From: Nannobrachium achirus
Taxonomy: Eukaryota; Chordata; Actinopteri; Myctophiformes; Myctophidae
DNA: 64,000 nt
NCBI GenBank assembly: GCA_963921795.1
Contig: OY997640.1
Span: forward strand, 49,936,404 to 50,000,403
Direction of reading: 5' to 3'
Part shown: one piece after another, positions 26,791-42,689 of the stretch
Layout: every line of letters begins with the position of its first letter
How positions within the stretch are numbered: the first letter of the stretch is position 1
Program-made: the position numbers and the translations under genes
Notes under the pieces: generated by a model
What the model was told of the DNA's origin: nothing
Databases searched by the model: none
The model's input: only the letters and a program-made list of their open reading frames with translations

Positions 26791-26909
26791 TGAAAAATGT
26801 TTCGAAAATGTTCTTAAATTCTTTAACATAAATCTTCTCTTTGGGGGGAGGGGTGGCACACAAAACATTTTGGGGGTCCTCCTTGGCACTAAAAAGTCTG
26901 AGCACTACA

Positions 26910-29255
26910 GATTTAGAAGGCATTTGTAGAATCAGCCTCGGGTGTTAATGGGTTGAAGCGTAGTATAGAGGGAATATGAGGGATGTCCCTGTGGCAGTCA
27001 TGGTGACAAAGCACAACATGGAGAGAAACTGAGCTGTCATATTTTGGATGTGGTGAATGTGAGAATGTGCACTCAGTGTGGTGCACAAGGTCATGTTAAG
27101 ATAAAAATACTTGGTGGCCTTTTATGGAGCATCATTTGAGATGGGCATCAGACACGGTGCTGTGCAGTATGCATTGCACACACACTCATATTTTCCTCCC
27201 TGTTGCTGTACTGTTTTTTTTTATTTTATTTTATTTTTTAGATTTTTCAAACATTTAAAGTCTGTAATCATAGAGGGATACAGTGAAAGCAGACTGAGTC
27301 CTCTGGAGAATTACGTCACATCAATGGCAAAAATCGAAAAATGTAAACCTGAATTCGATGTACATTTCATTGACCCTTCATTTCTACCCTCATATAAAAT
27401 GTGGCTATGATCGAATACTATAGAGAGACTACACCATGAGACAATCTTTCATATTGCAGGGCAGTATTGAAAATTGTGTCACTGAACAATGAATGGCTCA
27501 CTGCAGGAGCTTGGGACTTCAGTAATGCTAATGAACATAGGAGGATGTGAATGAAAGGATGAGGCACTGTGTGGCACATAGAACCTCCCTGGAATGGACG
27601 TCCCCTTTAGTGTGCACTGAATATCCAGGATGCCACATGCCTTCAAACATTCTACATCAGTCTTTTTCTACCCCCCCTAAATAAGTCTTGCCCTCCTCAC
27701 CCTGCCAGCCTGGAATGAACACGTACTGGAGCGTGCAATTATAGAAACAAACACAGCAAACCTTTTATAAATGGTAACGCACACAGCTTCATTAACTCTG
27801 TTGCTTTGGAGTAACCAGCTATTGTTTATCATTGCAGAATATGATGACCTATACAATATGAGGTTAAAAATGCATACCATACTGTTAAACTAACACAAAA
27901 AAGGTCACTAGTACTTATGTTTAATTTAAGCTCTGTTGTATGACTGTGTCGCACTCAAGAAATATCAGATCTACAAGCTCACAGCATCTTGTCACATCCA
28001 TGAGCCATTGTCTATAGTTCTGGCTTTAGACTACCCGAGGTCTTGCTCAAGGGCACATACCGGTCATTAGTTCCAGATACAGACTTTATTTATGGTTGTA
28101 AACCATTCTTTTAGACACCCTCATTAACCTGTCTGTAGCCTATGCACACTAATTAAGAGGTTTCACCTTCTGTCTTATGTTAATTAGGGTCGGTGGTAAA
28201 GAGACAATGACAGAGAGAGATGAGTTGCATAGTGGTCTGGTCCTGCTGACCAGACTCACCTTCTCTGCTTCATGCAGAACAGCTCGTGAGATAGGAGACC
28301 ATAATGACCTCATAATGGAATGGGAAACAAAGGCTGAGTGGTTCCAGTCATCTATCCCTCAAACTGCCACCCAGGGCAAAACTGGAAATGTCCTAATTGC
28401 CTTCCTGCTGTCATGGAATGTCGGCAGATAATTTACAGATGGATTTGTGGGTCACACTGCCTCATTGGAGAAGTAAAAACAAAAAAGATTGAAACATCCG
28501 CTGTCAGTAAGTTATTCTTTGAGGCCCTGGTTCTCTTGCTTTATTTTATGTCATCATTATTTATTATTATTGACTGGAGTTCAATAAACAGGTGTAAGTC
28601 ACGTATGCAAATAGTGTTTAAAAAAATAGGCCTATAGAATGGCCTGTACATAACTACACAAATATCCAATGAAAAGTGAAACTGTTGTCTTTTTTATGTG
28701 TATCAATATTGTTGTCAGACTTGCATGTTATATTTATTTGTTGTTATATTCCTTTGCTGAAAGGAAAAAGCAAGACTCAAAGAGAGAGTAGTGAGCGTTG
28801 ACAGTGAGGAATTGATCAGCACAGCAACTTCCTCTCAAGGGCTCAAAGTCCCACACCTGTGCTAGAAGTGGCTGTCCAGGATAGAACATGTCCTGCACAC
28901 AGACCTTGGCCAAGAGCATGAACATTTATCTCCATGAATCATAGGAGGACACCATGGCCTTGTACTGTAAAGCCATGGTATGCAGCTTATTGTAAACATG
29001 CAGCTTGCTTGTGACTGGGATCTAAATGATTAACTTAAATTACGATATTTGTATGGAAAGTTATTATTGTAAGTACATAAAATAATATGCTGGAGTATAG
29101 CTATAACCTCTTAGCCTTTGGCCATTTTGTTGCTTACTTACACTACAATACATTTACATTAGTGGATAAACATAGGTTAATACAGTAAAAGGTCATTACA
29201 CTGGACAGTAAGGTCCTACCAAATTTTGCACCTGAACACAAGGGTTGAAATATTT
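26910..29255. other. Intergenic sequence, no gene seen
   Basis: About 2.3 kb without a supportable exon. A left-half mini-palindrome remnant (ATCAGATCTACAAGCTCACA) is at 27960-27985. Confidence 0.5.
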
Positions 29256-29261
29256 TTTTGT

Positions 29262-29442
29262 GTGGCTTTTATGCCTTTATTGATAGGGATAGACAGTAGG
29301 CTGACAGTACATAAGGGAGAGAGATTGAGAGTGACATGCAGCAAAGGCGAGCGGGACTCGAGATCGGGACTCGAACTCGCGACACGCTGTCAGGCTACAC
29401 TGAGCCGAGGTGCCTGGACCGCTGCTCCAGCGCCCCAGGCCT
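29262..29442 (-). mobile_element. tRNA-derived SINE (family S2)
   Basis: Read on the minus strand: head GGGGCGCTGGAGCAGCGGTC, B box GAGTTCGAGTCCC, body CTGCATGTCACTCTCAATCT, tail ATCAATAAAGGCATAAAAGC. Same head and tail as 13230-13384. Confidence 0.82.
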
Positions 29443-29606
29443 AACTTTACCAATTCTGTAAAATAAACAGTCCTGCACGGCATATGTCATTCCTAACATA
29501 TCTGCAAGACTTATCGTTCTTGAACATCTAACAACCCGGCTGCTTTATTCAGGGTGTTGATGAATGGCGTCCAGCTGTGCAGGACATTTGTAACTGTATC
29601 ACTGTC

Positions 29607-30677
<1,071 letters not shown>

Positions 30678-30774
30678 GGCTCCAGCAGGGGCGTCACAAG
30701 AGGAGGGGAAGTGTGACTGAGTTACTAGGGCCCAAGGTGGAGGGGCCTTCATTATTTTATACTTTAGATATTGA

Positions 30775-30822
30775 AAAAAATAGCAGATATACAAGCGCAG
30801 TACCGAGTGCCGCGCGCTTTTT
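30775..30822. repeat. Mini-palindrome copy 10
   Basis: GAAAAAAATAGCAGATATAC then AAGCGCAGTACCGAGTGCCG; the right arm is cut short. Confidence 0.6.
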
Positions 30823-31012
30823 GGCGAACATTTGTAACTCAAATTTTCCTTCTGGGGGGTCCCTGGAACTAGATATTTTGACATTGGGGTCCGTGGCCAA
30901 ATACATATTATTTGGGGGGTCCTTCACATGAAAAGGTTTGAGCCCCACTGACATAGAAACATACGTTTAAAAAAAAACCTTAGAAGGATTTGAAATATTC
31001 AAATTTTCAAGA

Positions 31013-31080
31013 TTTTTCAAAAATAGCATATATACAAGCACGCAGCGCGGCACAGAGCTTGTATATCTGCTATATTTCAA
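31013..31080. repeat. Mini-palindrome copy 11
   Basis: Left CAAAAATAGCATATATACAA, right GAGCTTGTATATCTGCTATA. The usual GATCTAC/GTAGATC has become TATATAC/GTATAT in this copy. Confidence 0.75.
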
Positions 31081-31154
31081 TAGTTAAAGCACAAAATGTG
31101 AGAGGATCCTTGTACCCAGGGCCCAGAATTTGGTGCGACACCCCTGGGCTCCAG

Positions 31155-31700
31155 GCTCCCATTCTAGAAGCGCACTGGTCCAATGCAGTGTTTTATCCAC
31201 CCTTCATGGTGGATTAAAGGAACCCCCTGCTGGTGCATGGATACGGGCTGTGTGGTTAGCGCTCGTCATGGAAGGGAGAATGGAGGCGCATGGAAACAGG
31301 CCCAGATATAGCACCTGGGTCCAACCCAAAATCCAGGCAAAACACCTCACCTCAGATGGAAAATGGAAAAGTATAAAAGGTCTCGTTGTATTTAAAGTGG
31401 ATCTAAATAAATAACAAACCCTTTTGATGAACTCAAAAATATTTTATAAGACTTACCAAAAAGTGCACCGTCTGCAAATTGCAACTGGACCTGACAAGTC
31501 TTTTAGCTTGCCAAAAGTACAAATATATTTGTACTGCTCCTAGTATTGTCGATTTCTTGTATAGTAATAGTATTGTATGTATTATGTCTTGAATACATAG
31601 GTCCACAATAGAAATGGCATTATTGTATAACTGTACCTCTACAAACTGTTAATATAGTAATCAATCAATCAATTAAAAAACCCTCTAAATTACAGTACAA
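31155..31700. other. Intergenic sequence, no gene seen
   Basis: No supportable feature was seen. Confidence 0.5.
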
Positions 31701-31701
31701 T

Positions 31702-31854
<153 letters not shown>

Positions 31855-31859
31855 CGTTT

Positions 31860-33714
31860 AATGACCTCAAGGTCACTAATCAAGGTAATTAATCAGTGTA
31901 AAATACAAAAGGAAGACCTTTATTGATCCCACAGGGAAAATTCTGTTTCAAATGTCTTGATGAACATAACTTACACCAGGCCATCTTATCAAGGTCAAGT
32001 TTATTAATATGTCCAAAACTGGGCAATTTATGCATCAGAAAATAAAAACACAGTAAACTTACATAAACAAGCACGTAGACATAGAAAGGGTCACAAGATC
32101 CAGATAATAATAATATAAGTGTAACTGTAACAACAACATACATACATTATCACCAATAATAATGAGTTTTTCACTGTTAAATGTAGGCTACTTTTAAATG
32201 GAGGAATAGCATACTGGACCCTTCCTCAGCAGAGTGGCAATTGACCCAGGAATGTGTGTGGCACAGTGTCAGGGAATTCCTGTCTTTTAACACAGTCACT
32301 TTGAAGCAAATGTGATTGCACCTGGAGCTCATGTTTGCACTTATGGTAAAATGAGCGAGGGGTGCAAGTGAAGGTAGCAGTTGGCCCAGTTAGAAGCAGA
32401 GAAATAGAACAAACACTAATTACTTGAAAAATTATTTCAAGTCATGCGGTGAAATGAGGAGAAACTGAGGCCTATACAGTTGGAATCTACGGTAAAGGCA
32501 AAAATAAATTGTCATAAATCTTGCAAAGCAGGCTCTGTTTGCTTTGTTCTGCATTGTTTAATTTAAGAATATAAATAACTAATTATGGTAATATCTATAT
32601 TGCATAATCACAGGGTATCAAACATATGTTTCACTCAATTGCTCTTCATTGAACTTACTTATCTGTGCATCAGGGTCTGAGAGCTTTGTATGCCTGATGT
32701 AAGTAAGTAAGGATATTCGCAAGTGTCTCTCAGTTAGGGCACAGGTGCTAGTAGATAACATATCTTGTAAAGGAAGTGATGTGGATATCCTCTGCCCACT
32801 TCACTTTGCTGCTGTCCCACACTACTCCCACCGTCTTTCATTCCTGTCATACTTGTTGGTGTCACTTTCATCATGACCTATGGGTCGTGGCAAACACCAC
32901 TGGCTTCCTATAGGATTACCCATAAAATGGATTCTTCACTCTCACTCATATCACCCAGGCCAAAGGAACCACTGAAGCAATGTCATGTCTCTGGCCTCAT
33001 TCTTTTTCTATTAAAACCAGTTATAATGTCTGCTGTTACTGTGATCAGTTAAATGATGGACGTACTGGAGACACACTAGCTTCTCAGCACAATAATGTAT
33101 GTTTTAAGGGTGTAACAACAAAGTTGAAGTAATTTTTTTGACGTTTTGTTACATATATTGCTTAAGTAGTATAGGAACAAAAATACAATTTTAGTTATGT
33201 TGAGTTGAGTTTATTTGCACAGAAAGATAATATACAATTAAAAGGGAATTACATAGAGCTGCTAGAAATGTGCAGGAGAAGTAAGAAACTATAGAAATAA
33301 AATGTCATATGAAAAATTGTAAACTCAACAAGGAAGAAATATTCAATAAACAATTACATCAATGGGGTAGGGATGAACACAAGCCACACATGGTGACTTC
33401 AAAAGCATGTACTGTACATTCTATACACCAGTAAGACTCCCTAATCGGGAGATAAGCGACCGTCAGGTTAATGGCTTTGCTTGATGTTAATTTTGAAGCC
33501 TTATCTTTAACAATTTAATAAATGTTTTTGAAGGATGTGCAATTAAACAATACAGTAGCCTATAGACCACAAAAAAACAACTAAACAAAAACACAGCCTA
33601 AGATGACCATTATTGTATGAAATGTCATGAAGCAGACATAATTTCAGAAAAAAGTGAATTACAGGATTGGATCTTCAAAACCTAAGTTGCAGGACTAAAA
33701 TGGTAAATTCTCTT
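31860..33714. other. AT-rich intergenic sequence
   Basis: No exon is supportable. AACTTACTTATCTGTGC and TGATGTAAGTAAGTAAGGA suggest weak local repeats only. Confidence 0.5.
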
Positions 33715-34228
33715 TCTAACAGGAATATGAAATACTTTATTTGACGATTCAATATTGCACATTACACATTCTTATCAATATCATCTACCTATACAAAAAC
33801 AATTCACTTTATTAACAAATACTCCTCACATCCGTACCAAGAGTCATGAAGACGTTTACAAAATATTTTTCTTTTCTTATCTCTTTTCCACTTTTCATAC
33901 TTAAAACAGAGCACAACACCATGTACAAAATAAAAGGAGTAGCATGAAGCCTATTTTCCAAATATGGTCTTTTAATTAAAAAGCCATGGTCCATCATCTT
34001 CAATGTTTTATTCAAAGAGAGTTAAAGCTCCATTCCCAATACATCCCAAATCATCCGTCAAAACATTTTCTTTGCATACTTTTCAATTCATCATTATAAT
34101 AGATTTAATTGCCAAAAACGTCATTGCTATGATGCCGTGTAAGCTTTGACAATTTATGTAAATAAAATATGACCTCCAGAGTTGAACGTTGTCAATCCTT
34201 CCACCATTTTCATGAAATATTTCTTAAT
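33715..34228 (-). CDS. Possible terminal exon of gene 2: stop codon and 3'UTR
   Basis: On the minus strand a strong acceptor (CTGTTTTATTTTCTTTCAG) ends at 34229. The exon begins AT TAA, so joined to the phase-1 donor at 51375 it gives Asp then stop, ending the protein ...KTETPD. About 490 bases of AT-rich sequence follow, with AATAAA signals (33808-33813 and 33736-33741 in plus coordinates) suitable for polyadenylation near 33715. Against it: the implied intron is 17 kb, the coding part is one codon, and phase agreement alone has a one-in-three chance. An undetected exon between 34 and 51 kb is possible. Confidence 0.35.
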
Positions 34229-34681
34229 CTGAAAGAAAATAAAACAGAGTGGACAAACATTATTTTCAGTTTTTTGGTGTCCGTTTTATAAAAGCAATAA
34301 GCCATGTAAGGCTGTGGGTTACATTGCTAAGCTATAAAGGGCCATTGTTACTGTAGGCACGCTGCTTCATGTATGGTGCCTAACAACGCCCCTTAGCTGT
34401 TCTAAAATCCCTGTGAACCATGGCCTTTTGGAGCTTATTGCTTTATTGTCTCGTTGTAACATTTGGTTTGGTTTTCAGACACCAGACAGGCTTCAAATTA
34501 CAAAAGCATCACTACAGCGTACTGTAAAGGCACACATCTGTTGATGACCAGAGACACCCAATAAACCTCAAGGTCGTTAATCAGTGTAAAAGACCTTTAG
34601 TGATCCCACAGGGGAAATTCTGGTTCAGCTTCACCCAGCTGAAGGCTGCTCAGATGGTAACGAAGAGTACTTGTGATGGAA

Positions 34682-34686
<5 letters not shown>

Positions 34687-34737
<51 letters not shown>

Positions 34738-34738
34738 A
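34687..34738. repeat. (TC)n microsatellite
   Basis: About 26 TC units with one CG interruption. Confidence 0.95.
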
Positions 34739-34739
34739 T

Positions 34740-36090
34740 ACATGCATGCATGCTTGAACAGAGTGTAACTTGCATCAGCTGATGGTTAATTTAAGAATAT
34801 AACATTAATATAAATCTATCTCTTATATTCTTGGCCTGTGGTGCTGTTACTCAAGTAGGATGTTGTTTGTCACACAGGGCACATGACTGCTAAATCCTTT
34901 GGAACCACTGATCTTGGTCAATCAAGCAATCTCTTTGGAGGTGTAATGAATGAGTGCCCTATGGCTTCTTTGCCTCTCCCTTCACGTTACTCATCCCTAC
35001 AAATTCCTTTCAGCTGTTTCCCTGGAAGTTATGTGTCCTGTCCCACAGTCACATGGGCCCGCCATCAACCATACCTTCTGCTTTGGGCCAAGTTTATGTG
35101 GCCTTTGCCACAACCTTTGACCCCTGCAGAGAAACATCTGTTTGAGTGAAAGGATCCCTGACATAATCCTACTCTACATCTAGCAAATGTGATTTATGAA
35201 TAACCATTATAAGCCTCTTCTGTTGTCTGCCCTCCTTCAGGTGACCTGAATATGGTCTTTGGAGGGTTCATCCCCAAGTCATGGATTAGATGAAGTATCT
35301 GGATGAACATAATATGCTTTGTGGGCTTTGTAAATATCTGGTGTGAAGGCTGTGGTGTAAATTGTTCTATACGCAGTGGTGCGTATAGTACTGTACATAT
35401 CTACTTATGACACCCGATGGAATACAGCTGAAATACGTTGGTGGAGAAACAAATGATTTTGTTTGCATAGATACAACAAGTGTTCTTAGATACTCAAATA
35501 CAAGTCAAGCTTTCAATTGTTGCCGGAAGAAGGTCTAACTGCCAACATCTTTTATTCCGAACCTCTAGTTTGGTATAAAATAAGATTTTCCTTCATTCTG
35601 GTTATTTCATCACATTGTAGAATAATATAAACATAATATACAAATTTGCTCTTTAATTAACTGAGCATACATACTGCTGATAGCATTCCTCAGAATTGAG
35701 GGTCTATATGTTGTACTTTGACATCCATTCAAACTTTGGATGGCTTTGAGTTTCAAAGCCATCCATATGTTTCAAAAAGGGTGGTTTTGTTCCCTAAACT
35801 GACCTCGGGTCTACCCATTACAATCTCAAATGTGACCTGAGTTAATCTCAACTGTGCCCAATAAAGAGGAGGTTCGCTTTGGGACCGGTAATGTGACTAC
35901 ATAGACAGGGGTTGAGTTGCAGGTATACGGCCTCACATGCATACAGCTGAGCCACAGGGATAGATAGAGATCTGTGGAGGCTAGTTGGTCTCTTCAGCGA
36001 GAGCAGAAAAACCTAGCCGCTGAAAGACTGGACATTCCTCAAGGGATTTGGTCCCTTGTTAAAAAAAATAAAAACGCTGAACTGAATCCC
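34740..36090. other. Probable intron of gene 2, no exon seen
   Basis: No supportable feature other than low-complexity AT-rich stretches. Confidence 0.45.
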
Positions 36091-36140
36091 ATGGAAGGAT
36101 GGTTCATCTGTTTCAATCCATTCTGCAAATAGAACAGCAA

Positions 36141-36160
36141 AAAAAAAAAAAAAAAAAAAA
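36141..36160. repeat. Poly-A run
   Basis: About 20 A in a row. No SINE body or pol III boxes are recognised directly upstream. Confidence 0.85.
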
Positions 36161-36589
36161 GGTAAAAAGTAGTGGGTTTTGTTTGTTAGGTTTTTCTCTA
36201 CTGGGGCAGATTGGGTGTCTGTGCGGACATCACATTAAGCCAGAACCATTTCAAGGATTTAGATCTGTTCCATATAAATCCTCCTTTCTTCTATGATATT
36301 CACTTAAAAAAGTACTTGTTTTTGTCTTAACCCATAAAGACCTGAGGATGATTCTACATATGCACGTAAATCAAAGTGTGTGTGTGTATGGCAGTTGTAC
36401 TAGCTCAAGTGACCTGCGCTGTGAGCTTGTATATTGTTTTTAGCCCAAAGTTTCTTTATTTTATTTATCTCAATAAAATAAGAAAACTATTGTTACCAAA
36501 ACTCTCAATGCAGCTGAAAGATACTTCTTTAATTATACACACGAAATATCTGTGCTGTGGGATACTATACTAGTAAGACGCCTAAGTTA

Positions 36590-37090
36590 GGGCGACAAGC
36601 GAGGTCGCGCCATGTCTTGGCCATCTGGCCAGTGATGTATATCGGACCAGTTACCCATATATGGAGACCCCTGGTACCCATATATGGAGATCCTGTATAT
36701 GGAGATATGCTGTGAGAGCCCAAACATGCTTACTCAGTTATTCGTTATGTGAAAGTCCTATGATGTCTATGACATCTGACGACATACCCTTTTATGCCCA
36801 TACATGGAGATCCCCGTCTGTAGAACCAGCCACACAGATATGGGCTGTCTTGGCCATCTGTATTGGTCATGAATGGATTCTGTTAGTGTGCTATGTGGCC
36901 TCCATATATGGGCATTCCCATATGAAGTCCTGTTAGATATGGGCTTAATATTGATGACATCAGGGAACTCCATTTATGGGCATAAAAGCGATTCTGTTAG
37001 CGTGACATCACAGTGAAGGCAGAGCGTGATGTCAGAGCGGCAAACCCATTCTGTTAGAGTGGTTCCCCTGACATCACAGTGATGTCAGAG
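36590..37090. repeat. ATATGGAGAT/ATATGGGCAT repeat cluster
   Basis: Several copies of CCATATATGGAGA and CATATATGGGCATTCCCATA, plus two partial direct copies of a segment with CCTGACATCACAGTGATGTC and AGCAAACCCAT. The ATATGGGCATAAA motif is the same as the one reiterated inside the Helitron at 52107-54075, suggesting a shared origin. It abuts repeat R1 copy B. Confidence 0.7.
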
Positions 37091-37109
37091 CAGCAAACCC
37101 ATAGACTGT

Positions 37110-37916
<807 letters not shown>

Positions 37917-38447
37917 TGCACACGTCCAGACAGAGTCAGCATGTGCCGTTTCACATACTAAACTGCGACCTTCGGTCGCGATAAGGCACATATTTAAGAT
38001 ACTATATGTGCCTTGCCAGAGTATATTATTCTGATGACAACTGGCAAGTGGAAAAATGTACATAAACTAGACAATGTGTTCCTCTGTGGCTCTGCCAAGG
38101 TGGCAGTTTGTCTACAAGGTGTTGAAATCATTGAGCTGCAGTATATGTTTGCAATGGCTGTGGCGCCCACATCCCCTTATGGTCAATAGAACTTCATGAT
38201 GCATCTGACCAGTTAATAATCAGTTCTTCCTGGGCCAGTAATGCATCTTTTTTCAAAGTATTGTGGTGTTATTTAAATCTTTTCAGAAGTTGCGTGTCTT
38301 ATTGTGAGAGACCATACCCTCTGCCAATGCACCCTTTTATCAATTCAGCATGCAAAGTTAATCAGTTCTTCCTTGGCCCAGGAACAACCTGTTCCCGGAG
38401 ACTTGTGCAAATCCATTCATAAGTGCTCATGATGTCCTGACTCCTGC

Positions 38448-38448
<1 letters not shown>

Positions 38449-38544
<96 letters not shown>

Positions 38545-38545
38545 G
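38449..38545. repeat. (CAGA)n microsatellite
   Basis: About 24 pure CAGA units. ACCTCCTTGGTGGAGGT, a short inverted repeat, follows at about 38559-38575. Confidence 0.96.
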
Positions 38546-38579
38546 GGTCAAAAACATTACCTCCTTGGTGGAGGTAATT

Positions 38580-41500
38580 ACATACATGTGAGTGATAAAT
38601 GTGTTTATTGTGGCTATTGCTGAGATAACATCGGGTATGTTATGTAAAAACAGAAGGAGGAACAACTGGATCAGCATCTGATGTGATGGACTAACTGCTC
38701 CAAGGTTAAGTAATCAACAGTCAAATGCAGATGGCACACTTTCCACATAAATTAGAAATGTGATTTACAAGGTCAGCTTAAGTGTAGAAAAGTCCAAAGG
38801 CATGACAACCTTAGAGAGACCTAATCAGTAAATCTGACCTGACCTGACCTTCATTGTCTGTTTCCTATATCACTAAAAACAATTCTACCTTTCTTCTTTG
38901 CAGAAAGGTAGGTGATTTCTTGCTTCTGGAGTCGCTGAGTATTTCTGCATGGGAGCATCAGTCAAATGCCATTAAATCAAATGTCAGCATCCTAGAGAAT
39001 TCCCCAGATGTGTCCCTGTTACAGTGGGTAGTCAAATGTAATGTCATTCATCCTGAAAACTTTCCAGGATACTTCCAAGTCACAAATCACAAAGTCTAGT
39101 CTGCAAAGTACTAAAATACAACCATTAAACATCCAAAGCACTTCATCCTGAGGAGTAGACACTAAACTATTGTCTTAACCAGTGGGTAATGAGTATGACC
39201 CAGGAGTGGGCTATAACGAGAGCTTTCAGGGTCATGCACAAAGAGCAACACTGACTATGTGATGTGGTCGATGAAAAATTCAGATCCCAACATAAAACTG
39301 GTTCATCACCACAGTTCAAAACCCTACACTACACTAGGTGTTTTACAGTACATAATATGCATCCATTTTAAATAGCACTACAGGTTCCATAAGTAATGTG
39401 AAGGGCAAATGCAGGTACTAGAGTGAAAACAGTTGAAAACCACCACACTATATTGTGTATGTATGTATACAGCATAGTTAGCGGTAGAGGTACAATAAAG
39501 TCATCAGTGTGAGCAGTAGTGGCTGTGGAATGCAGAGTCGAGGCCTGAGGGGAATCCAACAGGTGAATGTCCGTCTGTCACCAGGGCTGCTGATCACACC
39601 AGGCCTGTGAAAACCCCACAAAGACCAGACTGGGAATGTTTAAAACAACCAGCTGGGGATGTGTGGTGGTGGGGGAAAGGTACGTCACGTAACCCTTTAC
39701 TTTAAGGATATCAGTGAGTATACTGTGAACACACAGCATTAGCTATAAGGGTGCTTTCAGAGCTCCGTTTTTTATTACTTTTCCCACAGAAAATGTGCCA
39801 GAGTACATCAAAACTAATTCTACAGAACAAAATAATCATCCTGGCCAAGTGAGTCCACTGTAGAAATAATCAGCATTAGACAGCATAGTGCGTAAACTTA
39901 AACCATTAGTCCCAGCAAAGACATTAAGACAATATTCCATACAGCATATTTACAAAAGATCTGCACCAGCTTTCAGGCTTTTTAGCAGTATGTTTCCAAA
40001 ACATATCTTTAATAGGGTTTACTTGGGCTAGAAGGATATGTTATATAATGTATTTCTCCGCCACAAGTTGAACCTAAAGTTAACTACCAAATAACTACAC
40101 GCCTGAATCAAATACGTAATGACACATGCCTTGTGCTCTCGCTGCCATCTCCAACCAGGAAGGACAAAAGATTAAACTAATATAAACTGGAGGTAAAATG
40201 TGTAGTGTTATGTAACTAAATGTGACCAAATAAACTGTTTATTAAATTAAAACTGTTATATGTAACGTATTGCCAAATTAGGAAATTGAAAGTGCTTACA
40301 TATGGACTTCAAAACTGTTGGACAAGTATTCTTAATACATTCTGGGTATTGTAGAATCAGACAAAGGGACAATTATATATTTTTTAAGCTGCACGCTATA
40401 CACAGCATATCAAAACGTTATTGCATTGATCGACAGTTCATGTCATAACTTGACCAATCATAGTCAACAATCTATGTTTGGTCATTTCAGCAAACTATCT
40501 GGATCCCTAATTATCCAATAACTGAAAAGAAGAATTCTAATATATATACCAATGAAGTATCAGATCAAGTGTAGAGAGATATTCACCTGGTTGGGTGGAT
40601 AGGTTAACTGACGAAAATAGCCATAAGCAATTGACAAGAACAGGTCTATACTTCATGTAGTGCATTTTTTATGTTGGTGTTGCAGACAGATAAGCTTTGT
40701 GGGATTCATCATTTTGTCTTATGGTGTTGTGGAATGAAAACAGCTGTCATTGTAGTACCAGTGAGGTTTGATCTGTTTCAAAGGGTAGCAGGTTCTCAAA
40801 GATTCCAATTTCAATGTTGACTTTCACATACACATCCAAATTTTGTCTTCTAAATATACAAACTGCTGCACTGATTCTACAAACAGAAAAAGGTTGAATG
40901 TTCCTGTTAAAGAACACACAAGCCCACAGGTCCACACACAAATATTATATTTATGAAATTGTACAACATGGCTCTTAGAACTGACAGATTCTATTATCTG
41001 TCTAATCGGACGTTTAAGGCACAATCCTCAACGTTTATCTAGTTGACAAATCCTGCCCTTAAGGGTTCAGGTCTGTAAACAAAGCTTAGGAGCTTAGGTT
41101 GACTGATAACTTTCCAAACTACAGGTACAGTGAATTGCTACTACCTCTACTTAGATGTACTTTATGTTGTTAATACAGGTGAATGGTTACTGTTATATTT
41201 ACCTGATGAACTTAATCACTTTTCATATTGATCTGACACAAAGAAGTGGCTAAATCTTCTTCAGACATGGGGAATGACAGCTACCCCACCTTTTATCAGA
41301 GTGCATTGCCCGCACCAATAGTACCAGCTATTCATGAAGTAATGCTATCTAGGTACACTGTACCCAGAGTCCCAGACATTTCCATTTTAAAGGCACTAAT
41401 GTAACTTTATGGTGCAAAAATAGAACAAAAGTCCAGTAGCTTGAAATAGTACCAGCACACAACAATGTACAGACCACAAAATGTCAGAGGATGTGAGTAG

Positions 41501-41882
41501 CCACAACTAAGATTATAGGCCTTCCACAAAGCCTGTGACGAAAGCAATTTTCTATTTAGGGAGAGATGGTGTTTAGTGTCTCTTGACAAGCTCAGAAGGG
41601 GGAATTTCCGTATTATATTCTGCGTAAAATAATCACCACATGCAAGGCAAAGTGAAAGTCAAATGTGTTTTATGCATTACCTTTTGTTTTGCCTTGTGAA
41701 TATTACAGATTATTAAATAAACAAGAATGTCAGCATGCCTGTGTGCACAAATTGTTTCTTTTCTATTTAGCTTCTCTCTCCTCTCGTCTTTCCCTTGCTG
41801 ATAGACAAGTATATGGCCCAATCTAACCTGAGACATGTCTTCCGTAGCACTTTGCAGGCAGCTGCCAAAACATGGACTCAGG
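38580..41882. other. Probable intron of gene 2, no exon seen
   Basis: About 3.3 kb of AT-rich sequence with no supportable exon, RNA gene or bounded repeat. Confidence 0.45.
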
Positions 41883-42680
41883 TAAAGGGCCATTTATAGT
41901 TACGGATGGATGATTTTGTGTACGTTTGGGGTTGAGGAGGAACTTACGGTAATTGCGTCGACATGCATAGTTCCGTCCGTTCTCTGTGTTATATACGGTT
42001 CAATTACATACTGTATCCAATAGATGGCACCCAAATGCATCTTCCCAATGAGCAAACATGTTGATAGGCATCGGCGATTACATGCATTAAGTAAATAGCC
42101 TACAGCCGTGCTGTGCGTTCTTTCAATGGCATCGTACTCTATTTTCACTCCATAGTTGATGTCCCTGCACGCCGTCGGAAAATGCTGTTATTAAGCCTAT
42201 TATTAATATTATTATTTGGATAAAGTAGAACAACTTTCAAAACCAATCATAATCATTTAAAATGGTATCATGATCTGACACTGGCACTTTGCTGCTTCTG
42301 CGTTCTGCCTCTGCTGCTGCTGTGTGCACTGCAGTTGTACAAGTGGCAACAGGTCTGCGTCCTGAACGGCTTGTTCACTGTTCAGCGTTACTTTGTGATT
42401 TATTTATTTTTTACTTCCTCCTACTACGAAATGGATACCAGAAAAAAAGACGAAACATTTCTCCCTCTACTGCCCCCACGGTTGACAAAAGTTCGCCACG
42501 GGTACTTCATGTGTACGTACGTTTTTATCGGTTTTAATCCGTTAGGTTGAGTGTTGTCCGTAACGTTACGGACAGAGACAATTACGTCCGGAGCTACGGA
42601 GAGACCGGATCAAAGTACTCTCCGTCTCCGTTTGTTATGTATCCCCGCGTTGTTTATGTACTACTATGCATGGTACTTAA
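41883..42680 (+). mobile_element. PIF/Harbinger-like non-autonomous element, copy 1
   Basis: The element (41886-42677) starts AGGGCCATTTATAGTTACG and ends CTATGCATGGTACT. The two ends form imperfect inverted repeats (10 of 14 positions). It is flanked by TAA on both sides, a 3-bp target typical of PIF/Harbinger. Subterminal sequence is crowded with CCGT/ACGG motifs. The inverted copy at 61732-62530 confirms both boundaries. Confidence 0.82.
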
Positions 42681-42689
42681 GAGGGAGGA

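Larger units (their letters stand above)
30678..31154 (+). mobile_element. hAT-type MITE, CAGGGG family, complete reference copy
   Basis: Terminal repeats CAGGGGCGTCACAAG (30686) and GTGCGACACCCCTG (ending 31146) are bounded by a perfect 8-bp target duplication GGCTCCAG (30678-30685 and 31147-31154). The interior carries two mini-palindromes and the GGGGGGTCCCTGGAACTAGA segment seen in all copies. This copy defines the boundaries of the more damaged copies at 10737, 23663 and 61692. Confidence 0.92.

Noticed and set aside
38449-38545. CRISPR-like array or minisatellite of biological interest
   Set aside because: Simple CAGA microsatellite; CRISPR arrays are not expected in a vertebrate genome and no spacers exist.
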